In this document: positions 27,597-36,515 of the stretch, in pieces
How positions within the stretch are numbered: position 1 is the first letter of the stretch
Layout of the letters: every line of letters begins with the position of its first letter
Assembly (NCBI GenBank): GCA_947504205.1
Contig: CANNGL010000002.1
Location: 744,001 to 808,000, forward strand
Origin: an uncultured Litoreibacter sp.
GTDB lineage: Bacteria; Pseudomonadota; Alphaproteobacteria; Rhodobacterales; Rhodobacteraceae
Direction: 5' to 3'
Length of the DNA: 64,000 nucleotides
Made by a program: the position numbers and the translations under genes
Notes under the pieces: generated by a model
What the model was told of the DNA's origin: nothing
Database searches by the model: none
What the model saw: the letters and a program-made list of their open reading frames with translations, nothing else

Positions 27597-28699
27597 GTGT
27601 AGACCGCCACCGGATCGCCCAAGGTGTCTTCATCGGGATGAACACCGAGGCCGGGCTCTTCTGGCAAATGCAGGTGACCGTCCGTATTGCGCGGCCCACG
27701 GCCTCCTGCAATGTCGATGGTGATCATATCCTGACAGGCCCAGACTGCATGGCAGTTGGCGTCCGGTATTGTCGCCGCCAGATGCAGGGCTTCAGTATCG
27801 GCGAGGACGGTGCCGCCGGTTGCCATAACAAACATGTCGATCCCATGGGAGAGCGCGATGTCGCGCATACGGGCCGCTTTGGTCAGCCCACCGACACGGT
27901 TGAGTTTGATGCCGAAGACCTCTGCCAACCCATCGCGTGCGATGCGGGCGGCGTCTTGCAGCGTGACAAGGCTTTCATCGACCGACACGGGTGCCGCATG
28001 TTTCCCGCTGATGGCCGCGATGTCGTCCAGCGTTTCGCACGGCTGTTCAAACATCACGTTCAGGTCTTCGGTCGCGGACATAACACGCAAGGCCTGCTGC
28101 CGCGTCCAGCCACGGTTCACATCGTACAGGACGATCTCGCCGTCGCGCCGCATGTCTTCGACGTCGCGGATGCGGGCGATGTCCCGCGCCACGTCGCCGC
28201 CAATCTTAACGGAATGAGCGATGTAGCCGCGTTGGCGATAGCGCTCGATCACGGCGCGGGTTTCTTCCACTGTTTTGGCCCCCACGGAGGAGGCGATGGC
28301 ACGCGGGGTGCGTGATCCGCCGCCCATCAGGTCGGCTATCGGCAGACCTGCTGCTTGCCCCGCAATGTCCCAGCACGCCATGTCGATGGGGCTTTTGGCA
28401 TAAAGGTGGCCAGGCAAGGCGAGGTCCATCGCGCGTTCGACATCAAGCACTTTGCGTGGATCAAGCCCGAGGATGAAAGGCGCCATCGTCTCAATCCCCG
28501 CACGAATGCCCGGCCCATGGGCGGGCACATAGGTGTGCCCCCAGGGCGTGCCCTCACCCCAGCCAGTGAGGCCTGCATCGGTCTCGATCTTGACGATCGT
28601 CGCGTCGAGCACCTCAAACTTTAGCCGACCACCAGAGAGCCAATAGGCGTCCTCAAGCGGCAGATCGACCTGAAACACGGAAAGGCGCGTGATCTTCAT
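27593..28699 (-). CDS. Enolase-superfamily enzyme, paralog 2
   Basis: A 368-residue MR/MLE protein. Barrel landmarks are HSVKIGGDVARD, VLYDVNRGW, MFEQPCETLDD, VDESLV and FGIKLNRVGGL, giving two lysines and three acidic metal ligands. It diverges most from the other two paralogs; in particular the C-terminal strand reads MFVMATGGTVLADTEALHLAA in place of ED/ECTWG. A different substrate or different stereochemistry is therefore likely. It is coupled to its neighbours by ATGA overlaps at both ends. Confidence 0.86.
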   Translation of the reverse strand: MKITRLSVFQVDLPLEDAYWLSGGRLKFEVLDATIVKIETDAGLTGWGEGTPWGHTYVPAHGPGIRAGIETMAPFILGLDPRKVLDVERAMDLALPGHLYAKSPIDMACWDIAGQAAGLPIADLMGGGSRTPRAIASSVGAKTVEETRAVIERYRQRGYIAHSVKIGGDVARDIARIRDVEDMRRDGEIVLYDVNRGWTRQQALRVMSATEDLNVMFEQPCETLDDIAAISGKHAAPVSVDESLVTLQDAARIARDGLAEVFGIKLNRVGGLTKAARMRDIALSHGIDMFVMATGGTVLADTEALHLAATIPDANCHAVWACQDMITIDIAGGRGPRNTDGHLHLPEEPGLGVHPDEDTLGDPVAVYT

Positions 28700-29802
28700 G
28701 CGGTATACTCCGCCGCTGGTCCGCCGAGACTGTCAAAGTCCGGCGTAACACCCAAGCCCGGCGCGTCGGGCGCATAAAGCTTACCTGCCTTCGCCCAAGC
28801 GCCGCCCACCCCCGTTGAACGCGTGTTGTAATTCATCAGATCGGTCGTGTTCTGCAGGAAATCGGACGGCGTTGACGCCGCAAAATGCGCCACCGCAGTG
28901 CTTGCGATTTCACCGCCCCACGTATCTTCGGCGACCACCGGAATGCGGGCCTCTACCAAAAAGTCCCGGACGCGGCGGGCTTTCGACAAGCCCCCAAGGT
29001 TTGAGATTTTCAAACAGCATATTTCTGCGCCACGGTCTACGACGATACGCTGGGCGGCGGTCATGCCCGTAACGCATTCATCCAACTTCATGGGCTGTTG
29101 GGCGACACGGCGGACCTGCTGACATTCCTCATAGGTGCGGCAGGGTTGTTCAAGGATGTAATCCAAATCTGCCGTCGCGCGTGCAACACGAATGGCATTG
29201 TCGACGCGCCAGCCCTGATTGGCGTCGGCCATCGCCATTTCCCCAGGCTGAAGCAGCGCAACGCCAGCTTTGATCCGATCAATGTCTGACGTCCAATCGC
29301 CGCCGACCTTGATCTGGAATTGCCGATATCCCTCCGCCCGGTAGCGTTCCATTTCGGCAAGGGTTTCTTCGGTCGCTTTTTGTGGGGCCACCCGGTACAT
29401 CGGTGCGCCGTCCGTAAGTTTGCCCCCGAGAAGCATCCAAACAGGCTGGCCGCAAGCTTGGCCCAGAATATCCCAGCAGGCTGCATCGAACGGGGCTTTG
29501 GCATAGCCGTGCCCTTGCACCGTATGATCCATAATCTGTTCGATCCGCGCGACTTGCCGGGGGTCCTCGCCCAGCAGGTTTGATGCGGCGAGGCGGGCAA
29601 AGGCCTCCACCCCTTCGGAATACGCGACCATGTAGTTTTCGCCACAAGGGGTGAATTCACCGCAACCCTGCAGGCCTGCGTCCGTATCTATGACAACGAC
29701 GCTTGCCTTTGCGATCTTAATGGCATTGCCCGCACCCCAGACATAGGCCCCACCAACGTAAGGCAGATCGGTCTTAAAGACGCGGATGCGGGTGATTTTC
29801 AC
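28696..29802 (-). CDS. Enolase-superfamily enzyme, paralog 3 (cis-3-hydroxyproline dehydratase/betaine epimerase-like)
   Basis: A 368-residue MR/MLE protein with FQIKVGGDWTSD, MADANQGWRVD, ILEQPCRTYEE, KLDECVT and CLKISNLGGLSKARRVRD. These motifs resemble enolase-superfamily enzymes acting on proline derivatives, such as cis-3-hydroxy-L-proline dehydratase and the hydroxyproline-betaine epimerase HpbD, though this is by eye only. It is the first of the three paralogs to be translated. Together with a demethylating flavoprotein and a Rieske oxygenase it suggests epimerisation of a chiral betaine. Confidence 0.86.
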   Translation of the reverse strand: MKITRIRVFKTDLPYVGGAYVWGAGNAIKIAKASVVVIDTDAGLQGCGEFTPCGENYMVAYSEGVEAFARLAASNLLGEDPRQVARIEQIMDHTVQGHGYAKAPFDAACWDILGQACGQPVWMLLGGKLTDGAPMYRVAPQKATEETLAEMERYRAEGYRQFQIKVGGDWTSDIDRIKAGVALLQPGEMAMADANQGWRVDNAIRVARATADLDYILEQPCRTYEECQQVRRVAQQPMKLDECVTGMTAAQRIVVDRGAEICCLKISNLGGLSKARRVRDFLVEARIPVVAEDTWGGEIASTAVAHFAASTPSDFLQNTTDLMNYNTRSTGVGGAWAKAGKLYAPDAPGLGVTPDFDSLGGPAAEYTA

Positions 29803-30905
29803 AGGGCGGATTCCTTGCGCGCCGTCGGCACGACAACAATGTTGCCAGTGTGCTCTTTGGCGATGAAGGCGGCCTGTGCCTCGCGGAGTTGGTCGAGCCG
29901 GTAGGTCGCGGCGAGTGCTGGTTTGATCTCGCCCTGTTCGATGTAGCGGATCAGGTTCGGCATGACCTCGGGGGGGATTACGGTCGAGCCGGTGAAGGTC
30001 AGATCGCGCAGATAGAATGTGCGCAGATCAAGATCGACCATTGGACCCGCGATGGCGCCAGAGCAGGTGTAGCGGCCTCCGCGTTCAAGGACGTCTATGA
30101 GTGTTGGCCAGTATGGACCACCGACGATATCGGCAACGACGGTGATGCGCTCTTCCCCGAGTGCCGCCCGGAGGTCTTTGGGTGCGCGTGGCAAAATCGC
30201 GTCGGCGCCAAGTTTCGCCACCTCACCGTGTTTCGCATCAGACGCCATCGCGATCACCCGCGCGCGGCGGCGTTTGGCCAGTTGCACCAACGCGCCGCCG
30301 ACCCCGCCTGATGCGCCGGGGACCAGCACGGTGTCAGCATGTGTCACCTTGGCACGGGTCAACATGCCCTCGGCAGTGGAATAGGAGCACGAGAACGTCG
30401 CGAGTTCTGCGTCCGTCAGGTCTGAGTTGATGGCAAGAGCATTGCGGGCGGGCGTTGTTGTGTATTCGGCAAAACCACCGTCACGCTCGGACCCGAAGTA
30501 GCCAGTCTTATCAAGGTTATCGAGATCATCGGCGTCCCGCAGCCAACCGTCCGTAATCACCCGTTCACCAATGCGGGACGGATCGATATTTTCGCCGACA
30601 GCGACGATCTCTCCGCAGACATCAGCCCCCTGGATGCGCGGAAATGTGATCGGGGCACCACCCCATGTCGGGTCGTCCTCGCCGACCTCGTTAAATGCGC
30701 CGCCGGTTGTGGCCGCCGTCACCGCTTTGGAATACCATCCTGATCGCGTGTTCACGTCCGTGTTGTTCAACCCGCAGGCGCCCACCTTGATCAGAACTTC
30801 ATCCGGAGCCGGATCAGGGCGCGGCCAAGCGCCGTGCCAGATCATCTGATCCAGATCGCCGTGGCCCATGGTGACCATGGCCCCCATTGTTGTTGGCAAG
30901 GTCAT
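29799..30905 (-). CDS. Medium-chain dehydrogenase/reductase, quinone-oxidoreductase-like
   Basis: A 368-residue MDR protein. DEVLIKVGACGLNNTDVNTRSGWY is the GroES-like domain start and VLVPGASGGVGGALVQLAKRRRARVIAM the NAD(P)-binding fold. The Cys/His zinc ligands of classical alcohol dehydrogenases are only partly present, so a zinc-independent reductase is as likely as an alcohol dehydrogenase. It is coupled by ATGA overlaps with the flavoprotein gene upstream and enolase paralog 3 downstream. Confidence 0.84.
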   Translation of the reverse strand: MTLPTTMGAMVTMGHGDLDQMIWHGAWPRPDPAPDEVLIKVGACGLNNTDVNTRSGWYSKAVTAATTGGAFNEVGEDDPTWGGAPITFPRIQGADVCGEIVAVGENIDPSRIGERVITDGWLRDADDLDNLDKTGYFGSERDGGFAEYTTTPARNALAINSDLTDAELATFSCSYSTAEGMLTRAKVTHADTVLVPGASGGVGGALVQLAKRRRARVIAMASDAKHGEVAKLGADAILPRAPKDLRAALGEERITVVADIVGGPYWPTLIDVLERGGRYTCSGAIAGPMVDLDLRTFYLRDLTFTGSTVIPPEVMPNLIRYIEQGEIKPALAATYRLDQLREAQAAFIAKEHTGNIVVVPTARKESAL

Positions 30906-33349
30906 TCGGCGGCCTCTTTCGCTGCATCTGTGCGCGGTAGCAGGCTTTGCGGGTCATAGGCTGGCTCACCCAGCACCTTGGCGGCGCGCGGTGCGCCGTG
31001 AATAATAACCTCAAGCGCGGTACCGTGTGCTGCAGCCTCTGGCTTGATATAGGCAAAGGCCAGGACCTTGCCGACGGTTGGGCCATAGGCGACGGAGACG
31101 GTGGAGCCGACCACCTTGCCATCCAGCATCACCGCTTCGCCACCGTGGCCGTCCGCAACGCCGTCGGGTTCGATTTCGAGGTAGGCACAAATCCACGGTA
31201 GATCGGCGTTCAGGGTTTGGTCGCGACCCAGATAATCCTTGTCCTTGCGTGCGAAGCGCAGCACATCGGCTTCGGCCAGCGTGACCTCGTTGGTCAGCTC
31301 GCCCGCGCCTTTAAAGCCCTTCTCCATCCGCATCGCGTTCATCGCAAAAGACCCGTAATCAGCGATGCCATGGACCTCACCCGCAGCCCAAAGCGCATTG
31401 TAGACGTCGAGGCAGGCAGCATGCGGCATATGGAATTCCCAGCCCAGTTCGCCCGCATAAGACATGCGGAACGCCCAGTTTTTGTGGCCAGCCACGGTGA
31501 TTTCCTGGGCCGACAACCAGCGGAACCCCGCGTTTGAAAGGTCTGCATCGGTGCAGGCCGCCAGCACATCGCGCGCCTTTGGGCCGTTGAGTGACAGCGC
31601 GCTCCATTCAGAGGACAGGGCTGTGATCGTCACGTCCTCTTCGGCGCGGTTGTGGGCCAGATGATCCAGCAAGCGCTGCTCAAAAAACGCGGCACAAACC
31701 AGATAAAACTTGTCCTCAGCCATCCGTACGATGGTGGTTTCCAGCTCAATCCGGCCGGCGCGATTAAGCATATGGGTGAGAGTGATCGAGCCGACATTCT
31801 GCGGCATCCGGTTCGCGGTGAGGCGATCCAGCAGCGCATAGGCGTCGGGACCAGAGACCAACACCTTGGTAAAGGCGGTCACGTCCATGACGCCAACGCT
31901 GTCGCGGACGGCTTTGACTTCGGCTGCGACCATGTCGTCGACAGGCGTGCGGTTGAAGGAATAGTGGTCTTCCTGCGGGATCCAATTGGCGAAAAAGCGC
32001 GGACGTTCAAAGCCATAGACTTCCTCGTGCACGGCACCTTTGGCTTTCAGCAGGTCATGAAGCGGGGAGGGCTTGATCGGCCGCCCGGCCAGCCGGTTAA
32101 AATGAGGGAAGGGTATTTCGTGGCGCAGGCAGTAGTCTTCTTCTGCTTTCACCACCTGCCAGTCCTTCGTGGCATAGCTGCCAAAACGGCGCGGATCGTA
32201 ATCGCGCATCGAGATATCCGCCGCCCCGTGCACCATCCACCGCGCCAACTCCCGCGTCAGGCCGGGCCCCCAGCCGATGCCGATCTGCGTGCCGCAGCAG
32301 CACCAGTAGTTGCGCACACCGGGTGCGGGACCGATCAGCGGGTTGCCGTCGGGCGGATGGCTGATCGCGCCGTGGACCTCGCGCTGGATGCCAAGGTCCG
32401 CAAAGATCGGCATGCGGTTCAGGCTTTCCTCCAGGTATGGCATGACCCGGTCGTAATCCGCATCGAAGAGCCAGTTTTCATAGTGCCACGGGCAATGGTC
32501 GTGCCAGACGGAATTCGGGTTCTCCTTTTCATAGATCCCGATCAGCCCGCGCTTTTGCTCCATCCGGATGTAGCCCGACACCTTTTTGTCGTCGCGGATC
32601 ACGGGGAGTTCGGTGTCCAGCGCCTCAAACTCCGGCACAGGTTCGGTGACAAAGTAGTGGTGCGTCATGGACGTCATCGGCAATTGCAGTCCTGACCATT
32701 CGCCCATCTGGCGGGCGTAGGTGCCGCCTGCATTGACCACATGTTCGCAGGTGATCGTGCCTTTCTCCGTTTCGACCCGCCATTCACCGGAGGGCAACTG
32801 CGTGATGTTGGTGGCGCGGCACTGGCGGATGATTTGCACACCCTTTTGACGTGCACCGGTGGCCATGGCCATTGTCACGTTGGTGGGGTCGACGTGGCCG
32901 TCATCTGGCGTGTGCAGCGCGCCCAGCACACCGTCGAGGTTATAGAAGGGATGAAGCTCCGCGACTTTTTCTGGCCCGACCAATTCGATGTTGAAACCCA
33001 ACGCGCGTCCGACCGACAAAGTATGTCGCAGCCAGTTCATTTCATCCTCGGTGTAGGCGAGGCGGAACGACCCGCAGCCATGCCATGTGACGGGCTGGCC
33101 GGTCTCTGCTTCCAACCCACTGGAATAAAGCCCGATGTTGTAATCGACGCATTTGCCGAGCCCGAAACTTGAGGTGGAGTGCGTGATCTGCCCCGCTGCG
33201 TGCCAGGTGCTGCCGGACGTGAGCTCTGCCTTTTCCAACAGGACGGTCTCTTCGCCCCAGCCCTCGTGGCCGAGGTGATAGGCAAGGCCAACGCCCATGA
33301 CGCCGCCGCCGACAATGACGACGCGTGCAGTTTTGGGGAAATCAGACAT
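30902..33349 (-). CDS. Dimethylglycine/sarcosine-dehydrogenase-like flavoprotein with folate-binding domain
   Basis: An 815-residue protein. An N-terminal FAD-dependent DAO domain (RVVIVGGGVMGVGLAYHLG; LTSGSTWHAAGQ contains the His that carries covalent FAD in this family) is followed by the FAO_M region and C-terminal GCV_T domains (VKAVRDSVGVMDVTAFTKVLVSGPDA, MRMEKGFKGAGELTNEVT). Such enzymes oxidise an N-methyl group of a secondary or tertiary amine and hand the one-carbon unit to tetrahydrofolate. This is the strongest sign that the locus breaks down an N-methylated compound. It overlaps the DUF2834 gene by 8 bases. Confidence 0.9.
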   Translation of the reverse strand: MSDFPKTARVVIVGGGVMGVGLAYHLGHEGWGEETVLLEKAELTSGSTWHAAGQITHSTSSFGLGKCVDYNIGLYSSGLEAETGQPVTWHGCGSFRLAYTEDEMNWLRHTLSVGRALGFNIELVGPEKVAELHPFYNLDGVLGALHTPDDGHVDPTNVTMAMATGARQKGVQIIRQCRATNITQLPSGEWRVETEKGTITCEHVVNAGGTYARQMGEWSGLQLPMTSMTHHYFVTEPVPEFEALDTELPVIRDDKKVSGYIRMEQKRGLIGIYEKENPNSVWHDHCPWHYENWLFDADYDRVMPYLEESLNRMPIFADLGIQREVHGAISHPPDGNPLIGPAPGVRNYWCCCGTQIGIGWGPGLTRELARWMVHGAADISMRDYDPRRFGSYATKDWQVVKAEEDYCLRHEIPFPHFNRLAGRPIKPSPLHDLLKAKGAVHEEVYGFERPRFFANWIPQEDHYSFNRTPVDDMVAAEVKAVRDSVGVMDVTAFTKVLVSGPDAYALLDRLTANRMPQNVGSITLTHMLNRAGRIELETTIVRMAEDKFYLVCAAFFEQRLLDHLAHNRAEEDVTITALSSEWSALSLNGPKARDVLAACTDADLSNAGFRWLSAQEITVAGHKNWAFRMSYAGELGWEFHMPHAACLDVYNALWAAGEVHGIADYGSFAMNAMRMEKGFKGAGELTNEVTLAEADVLRFARKDKDYLGRDQTLNADLPWICAYLEIEPDGVADGHGGEAVMLDGKVVGSTVSVAYGPTVGKVLAFAYIKPEAAAHGTALEVIIHGAPRAAKVLGEPAYDPQSLLPRTDAAKEAAE

Positions 33350-33656
33350 GATTTACGGTTCGCTCTCTGAGGTAAAGGAAGGCGGGCAGCGCCATTGAAA
33401 GACCGATCAATGGCGCGGCAGGGATCACAAAAAGCCAGCCCTTAAGGCCCGCAAGTCGCGCCTCACGAATGGCAAAGATCCAAAAGACGCCACAGGTCAG
33501 AAAGAAGTCGGTGGACAGACCAGCCGTTGCGCCGTTCACGTACAAGGCCGTCAAGATCGTCACAGGCCAAAGACCGTTCTCGACCAGGAAGGGCAAGAAG
33601 CTGACCCATGGCAGGACCGTCCCAACAATAGCTGCAAGCAGGTAGAACGTCTGCAT
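33342..33656 (-). CDS. DUF2834 small membrane protein
   Basis: A 104-residue protein with about three hydrophobic helices: the start TFYLLAAIVGTVLPWVSFLPFL, a middle helix ending in CGVFWIFAIREARL and the final WLFVIPAAPLIGLSMALPAFLYLRE. This matches the DUF2834 pattern. It is the first gene of the minus-strand operon, directly facing the RpiR gene. Its function is unknown; a small accessory membrane protein is all that can be said. Confidence 0.78.
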   Translation of the reverse strand: MQTFYLLAAIVGTVLPWVSFLPFLVENGLWPVTILTALYVNGATAGLSTDFFLTCGVFWIFAIREARLAGLKGWLFVIPAAPLIGLSMALPAFLYLRERTVNHV

Positions 33657-33702
33657 TTCAAGTTTCCGACTGAATCGTTTCTTTTCTCTCGACAGGCTAA
33701 TC

Positions 33703-33754
33703 GGACAAAAGTACCATCGTCAATCATGAATGGGACAAATGTATCATCAACGAT
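33703..33754 (+). promoter_or_regulatory. Direct repeat spanning the RpiR start codon, candidate operator
   Basis: Two similar ~22-bp blocks, each starting GGACAAA and containing GTAxCATC, lie at 33703-33724 and 33733-33754, exactly 30 bp apart (three helical turns). The second is inside the first codons of the RpiR gene. They sit in the shared divergent promoter region and could bind the regulator; no ribosome site precedes the ATG, so a leaderless transcript is possible. Confidence 0.45.
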
Positions 33755-34613
33755 TCTGGAGCGGCTGGCCGGTGAGCTGTCAGAGCTGACGCCAGAGGCG
33801 CGCAAGGCCGCGACCTACGTGCTGGAAAACCCGCGCGATGTGGGAGTTTCGACAGTGCGCGAGATTGCCGAGGCGGCGAATGTGAAACCGAACACCGTGG
33901 TGCGGATGGCGCGGCAGGTGGGCTTTGAGGGATACGAGGATTTCCGTGCGCCCTTCCGTGACGCCATTCGGACGGGCGCTGCAGATTTCCCCGATCGTGT
34001 CCGGTGGCTGCAGGATATCTCCAAGTCCGGCGAACTTGGCGGGCTTTACGCCGATATGGTCCGCGACGTGATGGCCAATATCGAAGAAACCTTTGCGGGT
34101 ATTTCCACCGAAAAGCTGCAAACCGCGGCACAGGCGATCTGGAACGCCCGCCGTGTTTTCACCTTGGGCGTGGGCGTGAACAACTCTGTCGCGCGGAACT
34201 TCACCTATCTGGCCTCGACCGGCATGACCGAATTCCACGCCATTCCGCGCCCGGGGTCCACGCCGGTGGATGATCTAGCCTGGGCGGATGAGCAGGACAT
34301 CCTGATCGCGATTACCTGCAAGCCCTACCGTTCGGAAGTGGTTGAAGCCGTCAGGATTGCACGGGAACAGGGCATGGTCATTGTCGCGCTGTCCGACAGC
34401 CCTGCGAGCCCCATCATTCGTATGGCCGACCATGGCTTTGTCGTAGCCGTAGAGACACCGCAATTCTTTCCGTCTTCCGTCAGCATCATCGCCTTGCTGG
34501 AAACCTTGCTGTCCTTTGTGATCGCTGTCGCCAGCGATGAGATCCCTGCACGGGTTGAAACCTTCCACAAACGCCGCCACCAGCTTGGCCTGTATCACGC
34601 GGAGGCGCCATGA
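33726..34613 (+). CDS. MurR/RpiR-family transcriptional regulator
   Basis: A 295-residue regulator. The N-terminal HTH_6 domain reads LTPEARKAATYVLENPRDVGVSTVREIAEAANVKPNTVVRMARQVGFEGYEDFR, and a SIS domain follows (ARRVFTLGVGVNNSVARNF, QDILIAITCKPYRSEVVEAVRIAREQGMVIVALSDSPASPI). SIS domains bind phosphosugars or other small ligands. It opens the plus-strand operon, overlaps the Rieske gene by 4 bases and faces the minus-strand operon, so it is the obvious local regulator of both arms. Confidence 0.92.
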   Translation: MNGTNVSSTILERLAGELSELTPEARKAATYVLENPRDVGVSTVREIAEAANVKPNTVVRMARQVGFEGYEDFRAPFRDAIRTGAADFPDRVRWLQDISKSGELGGLYADMVRDVMANIEETFAGISTEKLQTAAQAIWNARRVFTLGVGVNNSVARNFTYLASTGMTEFHAIPRPGSTPVDDLAWADEQDILIAITCKPYRSEVVEAVRIAREQGMVIVALSDSPASPIIRMADHGFVVAVETPQFFPSSVSIIALLETLLSFVIAVASDEIPARVETFHKRRHQLGLYHAEAP

Positions 34614-35689
34614 GCGGGCCGATCAGATCACTGGCCGCGCGGTACTACACCGACCCCTCAGTGTTCAAACTGGAAACGGGCGGCTTGCTCGCCCGGACAT
34701 GGCAGTTCGGATGCCATGCGTCACAACTTGCGAAAACCGGCGACTATGCAACTTTTGAAATTGCGGGCGAAAGCCTCTTTGCGATCCGCGGGCGCGACGA
34801 CAAAATCCGTGTGTTCTACAACGTCTGCCAGCACCGCGCGCATCAGTTGGTCAGCGGAACCGGCACCACGCGCGTTGTCGTCTGCCCTTATCACGCATGG
34901 ACCTATGAGCTGACCGGCCAGCTGCGGGCAGGGCCAAATATCAAAGCCGTTGAGGGGTTCGACACATCCAGCATCTGTCTGACCGAGGTGCGGGCCGAAA
35001 CCTTTCTTGGCTTTGTCTTCGTGAACCTCGACCCGGATGCCGCCCCGATGGAGGACTGGTTTCCAAACGCGCGGGCCGAACTGGAAGAATGGGTACCAAA
35101 TTGGGCTGAATTGAAACCGCTCGAATGGGTTGAGATTCCGGAGAAGTGCAATTGGAAAGTCTCGGTCGAGAACTACTCGGAGTGCTATCACTGCTCCCTC
35201 AATCACCCGACCTTTGCCAACGGTGTCGTCAAGCCCGAGACCTATGACATCCAACCGCAAGGCAAATGCCTGCGCCACACAACAGAGTGTCAGGCGCTTG
35301 ATCAGATGACCTACGACATCAACTCGGGCTTTGCACATTCACACGAATATTCAAGCTGGTTCCTGTGGCCGATGTTCAGCTTTCAGGTCTATCCGGGCAA
35401 TGTGCTGAATACCTATCACTGGCGGGCGATTGATGCGGATCACGTGGTGGTCTGGCGGGGCTGGTATTCGGTTGGCGCCATTGATGATGAGAAGGTCCGC
35501 AAGCTCGCGCAACAGGATCGCGCCACCACTGTGGAAGAAGACATCCACCTCGTTGAAAGCGTTCATCGCGGCCTGAAATCGCGCGGCTATGTGCCGGGGC
35601 CACTTGTGGTTGATCCGAAAGGCGGGGTGAATTCGGAGCATCCGGTGATGCATCTGCAGGCTTGGATGAAAGAGGCGATTGATGACTGA
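34610..35689 (+). CDS. Rieske non-haem iron oxygenase, alpha subunit (quaternary-amine demethylase-like)
   Basis: A 359-residue oxygenase. The Rieske cluster ligands are in NVCQHRAHQ (CxH) and CPYHAW (CxxH); the mononuclear iron site lies in VENYSECYHCSLNHPTF. The ENYxECYHC form is shared with GbcA-, CntA- and stachydrine-demethylase-type enzymes, which act on trimethyl- or dimethylammonium compounds, as opposed to aromatic-ring oxygenases. No flavin/ferredoxin reductase gene is in the locus, so the electron donor must be encoded elsewhere. It likely carries out the first demethylation, releasing formaldehyde. Confidence 0.88.
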   Translation: MSGPIRSLAARYYTDPSVFKLETGGLLARTWQFGCHASQLAKTGDYATFEIAGESLFAIRGRDDKIRVFYNVCQHRAHQLVSGTGTTRVVVCPYHAWTYELTGQLRAGPNIKAVEGFDTSSICLTEVRAETFLGFVFVNLDPDAAPMEDWFPNARAELEEWVPNWAELKPLEWVEIPEKCNWKVSVENYSECYHCSLNHPTFANGVVKPETYDIQPQGKCLRHTTECQALDQMTYDINSGFAHSHEYSSWFLWPMFSFQVYPGNVLNTYHWRAIDADHVVVWRGWYSVGAIDDEKVRKLAQQDRATTVEEDIHLVESVHRGLKSRGYVPGPLVVDPKGGVNSEHPVMHLQAWMKEAIDD

Positions 35690-36515
35690 CTTTGCCATGC
35701 CTGAAAAATGGAGCGCGGAGCAAAAGCTGTTCCCGCATCAGGTGGGCTTTACCTGCCCGCCCTTTGACTACGACGCAGCACCCTCTGACTTTCTGCGCAT
35801 GTCGCCAGAAACGGTCGGCGTGCACGGTTGGATGCTGCATGTGCCGGACTACGCGCATGGGCTCGACCAGCGCAAAGCGAACTTCGGTATGATGGACGAT
35901 TTCGTGCACTGCATGGCGCGCAACGGTGTCGATGTTTGCGGGCAGGTTGGATCGAATTGGGTCCATGCCAGCGGTCTGGGTGTCGAGGGGATACGCCAGC
36001 ACTGTGCCGATCTGTCGGACAAGTATGAAACCCGATTTTACATGGCCGGCTACGCGATGGTGGAGGCGCTGCGCGCGATGAACGTCGAAAAGGTCGCGCT
36101 GAATGGTGCCTATCACTGGCCCGATTGGTGGCAAGGCACCGCAGGGTTTCTGCGCGAAGCCGGGTTTGATGTGCTTTGGGCCGGGAATTTCGTGGATCAG
36201 GGCTGGTTTCCCGATCAGGAGACCGTGAACGCCAAGCGCTGGATTTTCGACGGTGATTTGTTCGAGCGCAGCTTTGGCTTTGTGGCCGACAAGGCCCCCG
36301 GCGCCGATGCCTATCTGATCAACGGCATGTGCAATTTCCGCTCTGGTCCCAACGGCCTGCCCCAGCGCCCCCTCCATCTTGCCCGCGCAATGGAAGCCAA
36401 GCTTGGCAAGCCCATCATTGGGCACGACACGGCGCTTTACTGGCGGATCATGAAGGACCTTGGCATCGCGCCGACCACGCCACAAAGCCAGCTGCTGGAG
36501 AGTCTTCATGCATAA
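35682..36515 (+). CDS. Asp/Glu racemase superfamily protein (maleate isomerase/arylmalonate decarboxylase-like)
   Basis: About 277 residues from the ATG at 35682, overlapping the Rieske stop by 8 bases. MVEALRAMNVEKVALNGAYHWPDWWQGTAGFLREAGFDV and KPIIGHDTALYWRIMKDLGIAP resemble the second-half motifs of maleate isomerase and arylmalonate decarboxylase. One central Cys is present (GADAYLINGMCNFRS), at about the second catalytic-cysteine position; the first site (CGQVGSNWVH) is less clear. It may isomerise or decarboxylate a dicarboxylate formed after ring or side-chain cleavage. Assignment within the superfamily is uncertain. Confidence 0.7.
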   Translation: MTDFAMPEKWSAEQKLFPHQVGFTCPPFDYDAAPSDFLRMSPETVGVHGWMLHVPDYAHGLDQRKANFGMMDDFVHCMARNGVDVCGQVGSNWVHASGLGVEGIRQHCADLSDKYETRFYMAGYAMVEALRAMNVEKVALNGAYHWPDWWQGTAGFLREAGFDVLWAGNFVDQGWFPDQETVNAKRWIFDGDLFERSFGFVADKAPGADAYLINGMCNFRSGPNGLPQRPLHLARAMEAKLGKPIIGHDTALYWRIMKDLGIAPTTPQSQLLESLHA

